From Candidatus Koribacter versatilis Ellin345 (GTDB lineage: Bacteria; Acidobacteriota; Terriglobia; Terriglobales; Acidobacteriaceae), in NCBI RefSeq assembly GCF_000014005.1, contig NC_008009.1, positions 1,736,001 through 1,800,000 on the forward strand: a stretch of 64,000 nucleotides of DNA, in the 5' to 3' direction. A program made the translations under genes and the position numbers. The first letter of the stretch is position 1. Each line of letters begins with the position of its first letter. Under the pieces are notes generated by a model. The model saw only the letters and a program-made list of their open reading frames with translations. It searched no databases and was not told where the DNA came from. Positions 31,443 to 40,610 of the stretch are shown piece by piece.

Positions 31443-31969
31443 GCGAACTCGTGGCACCTCATCCCAGATCGCGTGAGCAGGTCGAGGTCTATAGCTTCAG
31501 TTGGCCGGTTGCGATCGTGGCGCCGCTGCTCGCAATTTTTCTCCAGGCTTTCATTCCCATCAAGATCCACTTCTTCGATGTCTTCGATCTCCCGCTGCTG
31601 GTGACGATTTACTTCGCAATGTCGCGGCGGAATCCGATTACGGGGCTATTGCAGGGAAGCATTATCGGTCTGGTGCAAGACAGCCTGACCCGCGACATGA
31701 TCGGCATGTACGGGATCGCGAAGACGCTGGTAGGATTCGCAGCCTCGCAGTTAGGCGCCAAGATCGACAGCGACAATCCGAGTTCCCGGTTCCTCCTTAC
31801 CCTCGGGTTTTATATCGGGCACCAATCGGTGTATTTCCTCATTGCACGAGGCATGGTGCGTCAGCCGATCGAGTGGCACTGGGCGCATGAGATGCTCGGT
31901 GCCGTCGCCAATGCGTTGCTGGCAGTCTTCCTGTTTGCGGTAATGGACAGGTTCCGCCAGAGAGCGTAA
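31439..31969 (+). CDS. mreD: Cell-shape protein MreD
   Basis: A 176-residue inner-membrane protein with about five helices (PVAIVAPLLAIFLQAFI; LPLLVTIYFAMSRRNPITGL; GANALLAVFLFAVMD-like end). The pattern SRRNPITGLLQGSIIGLVQDSL is the conserved MreD motif. It starts with GTG overlapping the mreC stop, so it is coupled. It links MreC to the elongasome. Confidence 0.9.
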   Translation: MSELVAPHPRSREQVEVYSFSWPVAIVAPLLAIFLQAFIPIKIHFFDVFDLPLLVTIYFAMSRRNPITGLLQGSIIGLVQDSLTRDMIGMYGIAKTLVGFAASQLGAKIDSDNPSSRFLLTLGFYIGHQSVYFLIARGMVRQPIEWHWAHEMLGAVANALLAVFLFAVMDRFRQRA

Positions 31970-31996
31970 GAGACTGCGCTGGCGTATTATGCGAGC

Positions 31997-33682
31997 GTGA
32001 AATCATCGGCTCTCAGAACTCTCTCCCTAACGGTTGCTGCTCTCCTTCTTTCGACCATTGGCGCTTTCGCGCAGGAGCGTGCCTACGGCCGATCCATGGT
32101 CGTCACCCAGTACGGCATTGTTGCCACCAGCTACGTTCAGGCATCGCAGGCGGGTGCGCGGATTCTTGAGCAGGGAGGTTCGGCGGTTGACGCCGGCATT
32201 GCGGCAAATGCCGCGCTTGGCGTTGTCGAACCGATGACGAACGGTATTGGTGGCGACCTCTTTGCGATTTATTGGGAGAAGAAGACCGGGAAGCTTTACG
32301 GCATCAATGCAAGTGGTTGGGCGCCGAAGGGGCAATCGCTCGAGCGTCTCCGGGCCAAGGGATTGACCGAGGTACCGACCTATGGAATCGAGGCCGTCAC
32401 CGTGCCCGGTGCCGTGGATGGCTGGGCGAAGCTGCATGGGCGCTTCGGCAAATTGGTCTGGGCGGATATTTTCAAGCCTGCAATTTCTCTCGCGAAGAAC
32501 GGCAATCCGGTAGCCGAGGTGATCCACGGATATTGGGCGGGCGCTGAGGATGCGCTAAAGACCGATCCGGAGAGCCAGCGTCTCTACATGCCCGACGGCA
32601 AAATTCCCGCGATCGGACAGATATTCCTCAATCCCGAGTTGGCGCAAACGCTGACGCTCATCGCGAACGGTGGGCGCGATGCGTACTACAAAGGACCAAT
32701 CGGCCAGGCGATCGTGAAGACCTCTTCCTCGTTCGGCGGAACGATGACGACCGAGGACTTGCGCGAGTACTCTGCCGAATGGGTCGAGCCACTCTCAACC
32801 ACGTATCGGGACTGGAAGGTCTACGAACTGCCGCCCAATGGCGACGGAATGGCCGCGCTCGAAATGCTTAACATCATGGAGCAGTCCCCGGCCGCGACCG
32901 GCGGTCCCGAGAGCGCTGCTGAACTGCACACTCGCATCGAAGCGATGAAGCTCGCCTACGCTGATGTCCTCGCGTACGACGGCGATCCGCGATTTGGGAA
33001 AATACCCGTTGCCGAACTTCTGTCGAAGGAATTTGCGGCGGCCCGTGCCAAAAAGATCGATCCTGCGCATGCCAACTGCACCGTCGCTCCTGGCGCCCTG
33101 AAGGGAAGCGATACAACCTATCTCACTGTCATCGATCGTGAGGGAAATATTCTTTCGCTCATCCAGAGCAACTACGAGTCATTCGGTTCCGGTATTACGG
33201 TCAAGGGGATGGGCTTCGTGCTTCACGATCGCGGTGCTCTGTTTAATCTTGATCCGAAGTCGCCAAATGCGATCGCCTCGCGCAAGCGCCCGTTTCACAC
33301 CATTATTCCGGGGTTCATGGAGCACGGCGATCAGCATATTGGCTTTGGGATCATGGGCGGCATGAACCAGCCGCTGGCGCACGCGCAATTCGTTTCTAAC
33401 GTCGTTGATTACCACATGAATATCCAGGCAGCGCTCGAAGAAGCGCGATTCACCGTTAGCTCAAAGCTCGGCTGCAACATCGTGATCGAGTCGCGAGTGC
33501 CCGAGAAGACGCGCGACGAACTCACCGGGATGGGCCACGTGCTGGATGTTCGCAACAAATACTCGACGCGCATGGGGCGCGGTCAGGCCGTTCTCGACGA
33601 CGCGGCGGCGAAAGTGCATTACGGCGCGTCCGATCCGCGGGCAGATGGTGCTGCCTTCCCCGAGGCGCCGCCCAAGGACTAA
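31997..33682 (+). CDS. ggt: Gamma-glutamyltransferase family protein (YwrD-like)
   Basis: A 561-residue Ntn hydrolase precursor with a signal peptide (LTVAALLLSTIGAFAQ). The heavy-chain features include LEQGGSAVDAGIAANAALGVVEPMTNGIGGD. Autocleavage should occur before the nucleophile Thr in KGSDTTYLTVIDREGN (about residue 373). The SLIQSNYESFGSGI and MGGMNQPLAHAQ motifs mark the YwrD branch rather than classical GGT, so activity on glutathione is unproven. It starts with GTG 27 nt after mreD and sits inside the cell-shape cluster before mrdA. A periplasmic enzyme acting on gamma-glutamyl bonds could have a wall-related role there; this is inference. Confidence 0.88.
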   Translation: MKSSALRTLSLTVAALLLSTIGAFAQERAYGRSMVVTQYGIVATSYVQASQAGARILEQGGSAVDAGIAANAALGVVEPMTNGIGGDLFAIYWEKKTGKLYGINASGWAPKGQSLERLRAKGLTEVPTYGIEAVTVPGAVDGWAKLHGRFGKLVWADIFKPAISLAKNGNPVAEVIHGYWAGAEDALKTDPESQRLYMPDGKIPAIGQIFLNPELAQTLTLIANGGRDAYYKGPIGQAIVKTSSSFGGTMTTEDLREYSAEWVEPLSTTYRDWKVYELPPNGDGMAALEMLNIMEQSPAATGGPESAAELHTRIEAMKLAYADVLAYDGDPRFGKIPVAELLSKEFAAARAKKIDPAHANCTVAPGALKGSDTTYLTVIDREGNILSLIQSNYESFGSGITVKGMGFVLHDRGALFNLDPKSPNAIASRKRPFHTIIPGFMEHGDQHIGFGIMGGMNQPLAHAQFVSNVVDYHMNIQAALEEARFTVSSKLGCNIVIESRVPEKTRDELTGMGHVLDVRNKYSTRMGRGQAVLDDAAAKVHYGASDPRADGAAFPEAPPKD

Positions 33683-33686
33683 CACG

Positions 33687-33706
33687 AGTCCCACGGTGAT
33701 GGGACT
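33687..33706 (+). other. Hairpin after the ggt gene
   Basis: AGTCCCA (33687-33693) and TGGGACT (33700-33706) form an exact 7-bp stem with loop CGGTGA, 5 nt after the stop. TTCTG rather than a T run follows, so any termination would be partial and could let transcription pass into mrdA. Confidence 0.45.
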
Positions 33707-33827
33707 TCTGCGGCAGCACAGACTCGCGCATTAGACTAAAATCGGAATACCGATCCCAAGTTGCCTCCGGATTCGCCGACCCCTCGTCGGACAGGTGGCA
33801 TGGAAATGTGAGTCACAGCAGTAGCCC

Positions 33828-35903
33828 ATGTTTGGCCGCGAAGAAAAAGTCCCCGCGTTCCGGCTGACGATTGTTCAATACGTCATCCTCGCGATTTTTC
33901 TGATCCTTGCCTTCGGGCTGTGGCGGCTGCAGGTCGCGCGTAACGACTACTACTCCTCACTCGCTGAACAGAACCGCATCAAACAGGTGCCGATCCTCGC
34001 GCCGCGCGGCAAAATCCTCGACCGCGAAGGTCGGATCATCGTTGACAACTATCCGTCCTTTTCAGTCCTGATGCTGCGCGATCAGCGCCGCGATCTCTTT
34101 GCCGACGTGCCGATGATCGCCGACGGCCTGCATCTCGATCCCGAGGAACTGGGTGCCCGCATCAAGCGCATCGCTGCTTCGCCCGGTTATCAACCGCTCT
34201 TCGTCAAAGACGACATCACGCCGGATGAGCTCGCTTGGGTGGAAGCCCATAAGGCCGAGCTGCCCGAACTGGACACGATCACGGTCCACCGGCGCTTGTA
34301 TCCGAAAGACGGCTTTATGGCCCACCTCATCGGCTACGTTGGCGAAGTCAGCGAAGACATGCTGAATTCCCCAAAATGGGAGCTCTATAACCCCGGCGAT
34401 ATCGTGGGCAAGAGCGGCGTCGAACTTCAATACAACGACATCCTGATGGGCAAGAACGGCTCACGGCAGGTGCTCGTCAACAGCAAAGGGAAGGAAGTCG
34501 GGACACTGAGTGACGTGGCTGCGGAACCGGGCAAACAACTCAAGCTAACCATCGACCTTGATGTACAGATCGCCGCAGAGCAGGCGCTTGGCGACAGCCC
34601 GGGTGCGATCATCGCACTCGATCCGCACACGGGCGAAATTCTCGCAATGGTGAGCCGTCCGGTCTTCGATCCGAACGCATTCTCTGTCCGCGTTAGCCGG
34701 CAGGAGTGGAACCGCCTGCTTTCGGACGAATCGAAGCCGCTACTGAATAAGGCCATCCAGGCGCAGTTAGCGCCGGGGTCGACGTTCAAGGTCATCATGT
34801 CGGTGGCGGGCTTGCAGGAGGGCATTGCGCAGAACCTGGTGGTGAACTGTGCGGGTGGCGGCGACTTCTACGGACGCTTTTTCAAGTGCGATCAGCACCA
34901 TGGCTCGGTGAACATCTCGAAGGCCATCTACGACTCCTGCGATACCTACTACTACACGCTTGGCGAAAAGCTGGGGATTGGGAAGATCGCGTTTTATGCC
35001 TCGGAGTTCGGGCTCGGCAAAAAGACGGGCGTAGACCTTCCACAGGAAGTCAGCGGCATTATGCCGTCGGAAGAGTGGAAGGCGAAGAACTACAAGCAGA
35101 AGTGGTTCGCCGGTGAAACTATCTCGGTCAGCATCGGGCAAGGAGCGGTCGCGGCAACTCCAATCCAGCTTGCCCGCGCACTCGGTGGTATTGCGATGGG
35201 CGGAGAGCTCCACACGCCGCACGTCGCGTTCCCGAACGACCTGCCGCAGCAGTACCAGCCGGTCGCTGAGAAGTCTGGCGAAGTGGAGCACATCCGCATC
35301 GATCCCGAGAACTGGCAGGTCATTACCGACGCCATGGCCGATGTCACCAAGATCGGCACGGCGTCCGCGGCCCACTTGAACGGCATTGATTTCGCTGGGA
35401 AGACCGGCACCGCGCAGACGATCTCGATGGAAGCCCGCAGCAAACTTGGCGCGGAAGGCAAAAAGAAGTTCAGCGACAACGCATGGTTTGTCGGCATGGC
35501 GCCGCGGCGCGATCCGCAGATTGTTGTCGCAGTGCTCTACCAGGGCGGCGGCTGGGGCTGGCACTCCGGGCTTCTGGCTGCGCAGGTGATCAAGGCCTAC
35601 GTCGAAAAGCAGCGCAAGGTACAGAAGAATCCAACGCTGTACGCAGACGCACCGGGAAAGGCTGGCAGCGTGGAGATGAGCGCGCTGTGGCACGACGGCG
35701 ATGGCAGCGATCAGTTGCAGGGTGCGAGGTTCCGAGTGCCGGTGGCTAGGTCGAGAATTGCCGCGAAGGCTGCGCCGGGGATGGAGAGCGACTTAGAGGA
35801 CAAGGGTGGCTCTACTCCGCGCGACAAGCGCGCTCCGCTCACCATGACAGAGCCAAAAAGAATCGCGGAGCTGAAAAGTGAAGCAGTAGGAGGGAAGCAT
35901 TGA
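33828..35903 (+). CDS. mrdA: Penicillin-binding protein 2
   Basis: A 691-residue class B transpeptidase. An N-terminal anchor (VQYVILAIFLILAFGLWRL-like) is followed by the dimerisation domain (ILAPRGKILDREGRIIVDNYPSF). The active-site Ser is in LAPGSTFKVIM (SxxK, about residue 323), the second motif is YDSCDTYYY (SxD-like, SxN position) and the third is FAGKTGTAQ (KTG). It cross-links peptidoglycan for rod elongation. A 110-residue basic tail (DKRAPLTMTEPKRIAEL) is longer than in E. coli PBP2. The stop overlaps the rodA start by 4 nt. Confidence 0.94.
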   Translation: MFGREEKVPAFRLTIVQYVILAIFLILAFGLWRLQVARNDYYSSLAEQNRIKQVPILAPRGKILDREGRIIVDNYPSFSVLMLRDQRRDLFADVPMIADGLHLDPEELGARIKRIAASPGYQPLFVKDDITPDELAWVEAHKAELPELDTITVHRRLYPKDGFMAHLIGYVGEVSEDMLNSPKWELYNPGDIVGKSGVELQYNDILMGKNGSRQVLVNSKGKEVGTLSDVAAEPGKQLKLTIDLDVQIAAEQALGDSPGAIIALDPHTGEILAMVSRPVFDPNAFSVRVSRQEWNRLLSDESKPLLNKAIQAQLAPGSTFKVIMSVAGLQEGIAQNLVVNCAGGGDFYGRFFKCDQHHGSVNISKAIYDSCDTYYYTLGEKLGIGKIAFYASEFGLGKKTGVDLPQEVSGIMPSEEWKAKNYKQKWFAGETISVSIGQGAVAATPIQLARALGGIAMGGELHTPHVAFPNDLPQQYQPVAEKSGEVEHIRIDPENWQVITDAMADVTKIGTASAAHLNGIDFAGKTGTAQTISMEARSKLGAEGKKKFSDNAWFVGMAPRRDPQIVVAVLYQGGGWGWHSGLLAAQVIKAYVEKQRKVQKNPTLYADAPGKAGSVEMSALWHDGDGSDQLQGARFRVPVARSRIAAKAAPGMESDLEDKGGSTPRDKRAPLTMTEPKRIAELKSEAVGGKH

Positions 35904-36991
35904 GTCGCTACGTTTCCTTCCGGGATTTTGACTGGTTCCTGCTCCTGTTTGTGCTGATCATTTGCACTCTCGGCGTTATCGAAATTTACAGCGCGACCTT
36001 CGGCACGAAATTCGCCGGCGCCCATGTGAAGCAGATTTACTGGGTCATCGGCGGCGTAATCGTGATGTTTCTGCTGAGCCTGGTGAATTACCACTTGCTG
36101 CTTGGCAATGCCCATTGGATGTACCTCGTGGCGATCGTCGCGCTGATTGCAGTGCGAGTCTTCGGCAAGAAGTATCTCGGCGCACGGCGCTGGATCCAGA
36201 TTGGCGGCAATCACTTCCAGCCTTCGGAGTGGGTCAAGCTCATCTTGATATTGGCGGTGGCGAAGTATTTCGCCGAAGAGAAGTCGAGCGAGGCGTCCGG
36301 ATCGGACATCGTGAAGGTCGGACTTCTTGTCGGCGTGCCGTTCCTCATGGTGCTTGCCCAGCCCGATCTAGGCACCGCGCTTACGTATCTTCCCGTCGCC
36401 ATCATGGGCTTCTTTCTCGGCGGCATGAAAGCGAAGCATGCGGTCGTCATTCTGCTTCTGGTTGCGTTGGTGATCCCGATTGCCTGGATGAAGGTTCTCA
36501 AGCCCTACCAGAAGGACCGTCTGACCAGCTTCGTCGATCCCGAGGCTGATCCCCAGAAGGCGGGGTATCAAGTGTTGCAATCCCTCGTCGCCGTCGGTTC
36601 GGGTGGTTTAACTGGCAAAGGAATCCGCAAAGGCTCGCAAACACAGGGGTCTTTCCTTCCCATCCCGCAGACCGACTTCATTTTTGCAGCGTTCAGTGAA
36701 GAGCATGGATTTGTAGGCGCTATCTTCCTGTTGCTGCTATACTTCGTTGTGCTGATGCGTCTGATTCACGACGCTCAGACGGCGCCCGATAGGGCGGGAA
36801 CGTTCATCGTGATGGGGGTAGTGGCCGTGTTGGCCTTCCACATCCTGGTGAACGTGGGCATGGTGGTCGGATTCATGCCTGTAACCGGAATTCCTTTGCC
36901 ATTAATGAGTTACGGCGGGTCTTCCGTATTGTTCATGTTCCTCGCATTAGGCATCGTGATGAACGTACGAATGCGTCGATTTGTGAACTAA
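35900..36991 (+). CDS. rodA: Peptidoglycan glycosyltransferase RodA (SEDS family)
   Basis: A 363-residue polytopic SEDS protein with about ten helices. Conserved stretches are LGARRWIQIGGNHFQPSEWVKL, AQPDLGTALTYLPVAIMGFF, then KGIRKGSQTQGSFLPIPQTDFIFA-type loop and GIPLPLMSYGGSSVLF. It starts with TTG overlapping the mrdA stop (TTGA), with AGGAGGG 6 nt upstream. Together with PBP2 it polymerises and cross-links wall glycan for elongation. Confidence 0.95.
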   Translation: MSRYVSFRDFDWFLLLFVLIICTLGVIEIYSATFGTKFAGAHVKQIYWVIGGVIVMFLLSLVNYHLLLGNAHWMYLVAIVALIAVRVFGKKYLGARRWIQIGGNHFQPSEWVKLILILAVAKYFAEEKSSEASGSDIVKVGLLVGVPFLMVLAQPDLGTALTYLPVAIMGFFLGGMKAKHAVVILLLVALVIPIAWMKVLKPYQKDRLTSFVDPEADPQKAGYQVLQSLVAVGSGGLTGKGIRKGSQTQGSFLPIPQTDFIFAAFSEEHGFVGAIFLLLLYFVVLMRLIHDAQTAPDRAGTFIVMGVVAVLAFHILVNVGMVVGFMPVTGIPLPLMSYGGSSVLFMFLALGIVMNVRMRRFVN

Positions 36992-37460
36992 GACAGATCG
37001 CTCCGGCAGACGAATTGGGGCGAAGGTGGTAAAGAAGCCGCTGGCAGATAGGCCGCGGTGGATACAGAAGAGCAGGACCGGGCCGCTCCCGGCAGTTTGC
37101 TTCCCCAAACTGGGTCGAGGCGCTGGAAAAGGCGGAACAAGATACGTAGCCCTGACGATAACAAGGGCGAAACCGGAGCGACGAGAGTCGCCGGACAGGA
37201 TTGAGCAAGCGCAGTGGTTTGGCGGGTAACGGCCCCTTCCAGAAGTTGAGGACGGAGAGAGCGGTCACAAACCCAATCACAGCGCCAGACGTTTGGTGAT
37301 CAAGATTCCACAGTTGCTAGAGAATCCATTAAGCCCGCCGGATCGCGCGGAACTCGCGCAGCTTCGTCCGCCGGACTTGTCACCTGCATTCCTGCACGGC
37401 CTCACTTCGCCTCTCCGGTAAGACTGGCTTCCTCACGGAAGACCGGTCGCGGAGAAGTCA
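36992..37460 (+). promoter_or_regulatory. 469-nt structured leader before RNase E/G
   Basis: No convincing gene is present. At least six stem-loops lie in series: CCGGG/CCCGG (37078-37092), CAGTTTG/CAAACTG (37093-37112), GCCCT/AGGGC (37149-37168), GCGAC-GAGA-GTCGC with flanking CCG/CGG (37173-37194), GCGCG/CGCGC (37345-37359) and CTTCC-TCAC-GGAAG enclosed by CCGGT/ACCGG (37415-37446). The last ends just before the ribosome site GGAG (37451-37454). E. coli rne mRNA also has a long structured 5' leader that the enzyme itself cleaves, so a self-regulating leader is likely. It could also hold a small RNA. Confidence 0.5.
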
Positions 37461-40400
37461 ATGAACAAGGAACTGTACGTCTCTTCCAATCCACACGAAA
37501 CCCGTGTGGCGCTCGTGGAAGATGATCAGCTCGCGGAGATTTTCTACGAACGCGAGAACGAATACACCTTAGCGGGATCCATTTACAAAGGGCGCGTCAC
37601 GCGAGTTCTACCCGGAATGCAATCGGCATTCGTGGACGTCGGGCTTGAGCGCGATGCATTTCTGTATGTCTCGGATTTTCTCGACCTTCAGGACGAAGAA
37701 GACGAGGATTTTGAAGTAGCCGTCAAAACCAACGGCACTGCCGACAACACGCGCGAGGAGCGACCGGCGCGCCGCGACAATCGTCGTGAAGAGCGTCACG
37801 GCCGCGAGGAACGCCAAGCTCGTGAAGATCGCCCAAGCCGGGAAAATCGCCGCGAGCCGCGGCGCAATCGTGAGGAGCGCCAACCGCCTGGTGAGCCGCA
37901 GCAGCCGACCGCAATTTTCGAGGGTGGCTACAGCGAAGCTGAAGAAGAAACTGAGGAAGCCTCTGTCGAAACCGCGGGAACTGAGGAAGGGAACTCCACT
38001 GCGGAAGAGAACGGCGATGGAGAGGGCACGAGCCGCTGGCGTGGACGCCGCCGCCGCCGTGGTGGACGCCGCGGACGCAATGGTGAACGTTTTGAACGCA
38101 CGGAAACTCAGCAGCAGGCTGCGTCAGCCTCCGCGGCAGAGTCCGAGGTCGAAGAGGAAGAACAGCCTGAGGTGCACGAAGAAGCTGCACCGGTCCCGGA
38201 AGCAGAAGTTGAAGAGCAGCCCCGTCGCGAGCGAGAAGATCAGGGTCGTCGTGACCGCGCCGAGCGCGGCACTCGCCGAGGACGCGACCGTGGCGGTCGT
38301 GACCGCGACCGCGGTGATCGTGAGAGTGGTGGTGGTGATTTTGGACCGCCTCCCGGATATCAGCCGATCGTCATGCCAGGCGAATCGCTTTCGAAGTATC
38401 GCAACCGTCCTGCGGCAGCCGAAACTCATGTTGAGCACCCGGCGCACGAGCAAACGCTTGAGACGCACGAACCTGTTCAGCATGAAGAGCACGAGTCGAA
38501 CACACAGGAAGAAGCTGCGAGCATCGTGGCCGCCGCCTTTGAAGAGCACGCAGTACCCGCGGTAACGCACGAAGAGGCCGTCTCTGAGCCGCACACGGAA
38601 GAAGTCTCCGAAGCGGCACAACAGCACGACGAAGAGCCCACTGAAGGCTTTGCCGAATTGCGCGCCCCGCGGCAAGTCGCGGAAATGCGTGTGGATCCGG
38701 AAGCGGAAGCCTATCGGAAAGACGTCGAAGACGAATTCGAGGAAGAAGAACAGGTCGAAGAAGCCGAACGTGCCGAGCAGGAAAGCGCGGCAGAAGCTCT
38801 GAGTGCCCCTGCGGCAGAAGTCGCGCAAGACGAAGAGGCACTCAGCTCCGAACTCGAAGCCCAGCCCGTGGCTGAAGACGACGACGTCACTTACCATCGC
38901 GTCACCGAATACGAAGCGCCGCCCCGCATCCTTCCCGAAACCGCACCTGTGGGTAAGACCCTCGAGCACGAAACCTTCGATGGCGAAGAGTCCGGAGAAT
39001 CCGTGCAACTGGCCGAAGACGACGCCGCCGAAGCCGACATGGAACTCGAAGAAGAAACTCTCGAGGCCGGTGGCGAAAACTCGGGTCGATGGATTCCTCA
39101 GGTCGCCGATATCGAAGAGGACTTTCACGAGCATCAGGCGGAAGACTTTGAGTACTCGAACGGCAACGGCGAAGCCGTAGAAGCCGCTGAAGGCGAGTTC
39201 GAAGAGGAAGGCGAAGAAGAAGGCGATGGCGAAGAAGAAGAGGCTGTCGCCGGAGAAACTGGCAGCAAGCCTCGACGCCAGTTTGATCGTGGACGTCGCG
39301 GGCGTCGTGGACGCCGCGGTGGACCGCCGATGAAGAACATGCAGTCGCGGAACACTCCGCTGATCTCCGACCTCCTAAAAGAAGGTCAGGAAATTCTGGT
39401 CCAGATCGCGAAGGAACCGATCGGTAAGAAGGGCGCGCGCATCACGAGCCACATTGCCCTGCCGGGACGTTTCCTCGTGTACATGCCGACCGTCAACCAC
39501 GTCGGCGTGTCGCGCAAGATCGCGTCCGACGAAGAGCGTCAGCGCCTGAAGCGCATCGTGAGTAGCGAGCGCGAGAACGGCCATGGCGGCTTCATCGTGC
39601 GCACTGCAGCAGCGAATGTGAAGGAAGACGAGCTCCGCGCTGACATCCGCTTCCTTAAGCACCTGTGGAGCGAAATCAAAGGCCGCTCCGACAAGAGCAA
39701 GTCGCCGGCGCTCATCTACCACGATCTCAACCTCGTGGAGCGCGTGCTGCGCGACCAGGTGACCAGCGACTTCACCACCATCTGGGTCGATAACGAATCC
39801 GAATACGAACGCGTACTGCGCTTCGCCAGTCGCTTCCAGCCGTCCCTGGTGCGGAGGATCAAGCTCTACACCAAGAACACGCCGCTCTTCGAGGAGTTCG
39901 GAATCCAGGAAGAGATCAACAAGGCGTTGAAGGCGAAGGTGTGGTTGAAGAGCGGTGGCTACATCGTGATCAACCAGACGGAAGCCCTCGTCGCGATTGA
40001 TATCAACACCGGCAAATACGTCGGCAAGACGACACGCCTCGAAGACACCATCGTGAAGACGAACGTGGACGCGATCAAAGAGATCGTGCGCCAAATCCGC
40101 TTGCGCGATCTTGGCGGAATCATTGTGATCGACTTCATCGACATGGATGAGCGCAAGAACCGCCAGAAGGTCATGGCTGCGCTCGAAGAAGCTCTGAAGT
40201 CCGATCGCGCGCCTTCAAAGGTGCTCCAGTTTAACGACTTCGGACTAGTGGCAATCACCCGTAAACGCGTCAAGCAATCGCTGGAACGCACGCTGGGCAC
40301 GCCGTGTTCGTACTGCGAAGCGACTGGCTTCGTGAAGTCCGTGCCGACTATGTGCAGCGAGATCTATACCGAAGTTCGGAAGCTCGCTAAGCATCTCGAT

Positions 40401-40556
40401 GGTAAGGACGTGACGATCCGCGTGAACCCGGAAGTCGCGAAAGCGATCAAGGAAAATAACGGAAAGCTGGTCCAGGAATTCGAAGAACTCACGGGCAAAA
40501 CCGTGATCGTGAAGAGCGATCCCGCGATGCACCAGGAACACTTCGACATTCACTAA
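37461..40556 (+). CDS. rng: Ribonuclease E/G with a large insertion in its S1 domain
   Basis: A 1031-residue endoribonuclease acting on single-stranded RNA in rRNA/tRNA maturation and mRNA decay. The N-terminus reads MNKELYVSSNPHETRVALVE and runs through S1 strands to FLYVSDFLDLQ (residue 77). About 550 residues of acidic and Arg/Gly-rich low-complexity sequence follow (RDRGGRDRDRGDRESGGG; RRGRRGRRGG). The S1 and catalytic core resume at NTPLISDLLKEGQEILVQIA (631). Catalytic Asp residues lie in LVAIDINTG and IIVIDFIDMDE; the Zn-link is TPCSYCEATG instead of CPRC. Without the insert the core is about 475 residues, the size of RNase G. The insert probably mimics the scaffold region of RNase E. 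Confidence 0.93.
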   Translation: MNKELYVSSNPHETRVALVEDDQLAEIFYERENEYTLAGSIYKGRVTRVLPGMQSAFVDVGLERDAFLYVSDFLDLQDEEDEDFEVAVKTNGTADNTREERPARRDNRREERHGREERQAREDRPSRENRREPRRNREERQPPGEPQQPTAIFEGGYSEAEEETEEASVETAGTEEGNSTAEENGDGEGTSRWRGRRRRRGGRRGRNGERFERTETQQQAASASAAESEVEEEEQPEVHEEAAPVPEAEVEEQPRREREDQGRRDRAERGTRRGRDRGGRDRDRGDRESGGGDFGPPPGYQPIVMPGESLSKYRNRPAAAETHVEHPAHEQTLETHEPVQHEEHESNTQEEAASIVAAAFEEHAVPAVTHEEAVSEPHTEEVSEAAQQHDEEPTEGFAELRAPRQVAEMRVDPEAEAYRKDVEDEFEEEEQVEEAERAEQESAAEALSAPAAEVAQDEEALSSELEAQPVAEDDDVTYHRVTEYEAPPRILPETAPVGKTLEHETFDGEESGESVQLAEDDAAEADMELEEETLEAGGENSGRWIPQVADIEEDFHEHQAEDFEYSNGNGEAVEAAEGEFEEEGEEEGDGEEEEAVAGETGSKPRRQFDRGRRGRRGRRGGPPMKNMQSRNTPLISDLLKEGQEILVQIAKEPIGKKGARITSHIALPGRFLVYMPTVNHVGVSRKIASDEERQRLKRIVSSERENGHGGFIVRTAAANVKEDELRADIRFLKHLWSEIKGRSDKSKSPALIYHDLNLVERVLRDQVTSDFTTIWVDNESEYERVLRFASRFQPSLVRRIKLYTKNTPLFEEFGIQEEINKALKAKVWLKSGGYIVINQTEALVAIDINTGKYVGKTTRLEDTIVKTNVDAIKEIVRQIRLRDLGGIIVIDFIDMDERKNRQKVMAALEEALKSDRAPSKVLQFNDFGLVAITRKRVKQSLERTLGTPCSYCEATGFVKSVPTMCSEIYTEVRKLAKHLDGKDVTIRVNPEVAKAIKENNGKLVQEFEELTGKTVIVKSDPAMHQEHFDIH

Positions 40557-40579
40557 GTTTCGGAACTGTTTAACTGAAC

Positions 40580-40610
40580 GCCGGGCCGCAAGCCCGGCTT
40601 TTTTTGTTTT
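40580..40610 (+). terminator. Strong intrinsic terminator after RNase E/G
   Basis: GCCGGGC (40580-40586) and GCCCGGC (40592-40598) with loop CGCAA, followed by seven T residues and GTTTTT. It lies 23 nt after the stop codon. Confidence 0.92.

Noticed and set aside
37021-37260. Resemblance to RNase P RNA (AAGGGCGAAACCGG, GAGCAAG)
   Set aside because: The universal GAGGAAAGTCC start and the ACAGAA/GGCTTA end are absent, so the matches look like chance in a purine-rich structured leader.
38124-39134. 336-codon Phe-rich frame antisense to the RNase E/G insert
   Set aside because: Its Phe/Leu repeats are the reverse reading of Glu/Lys codons (GAA/AAG) in the insert; not a membrane protein.
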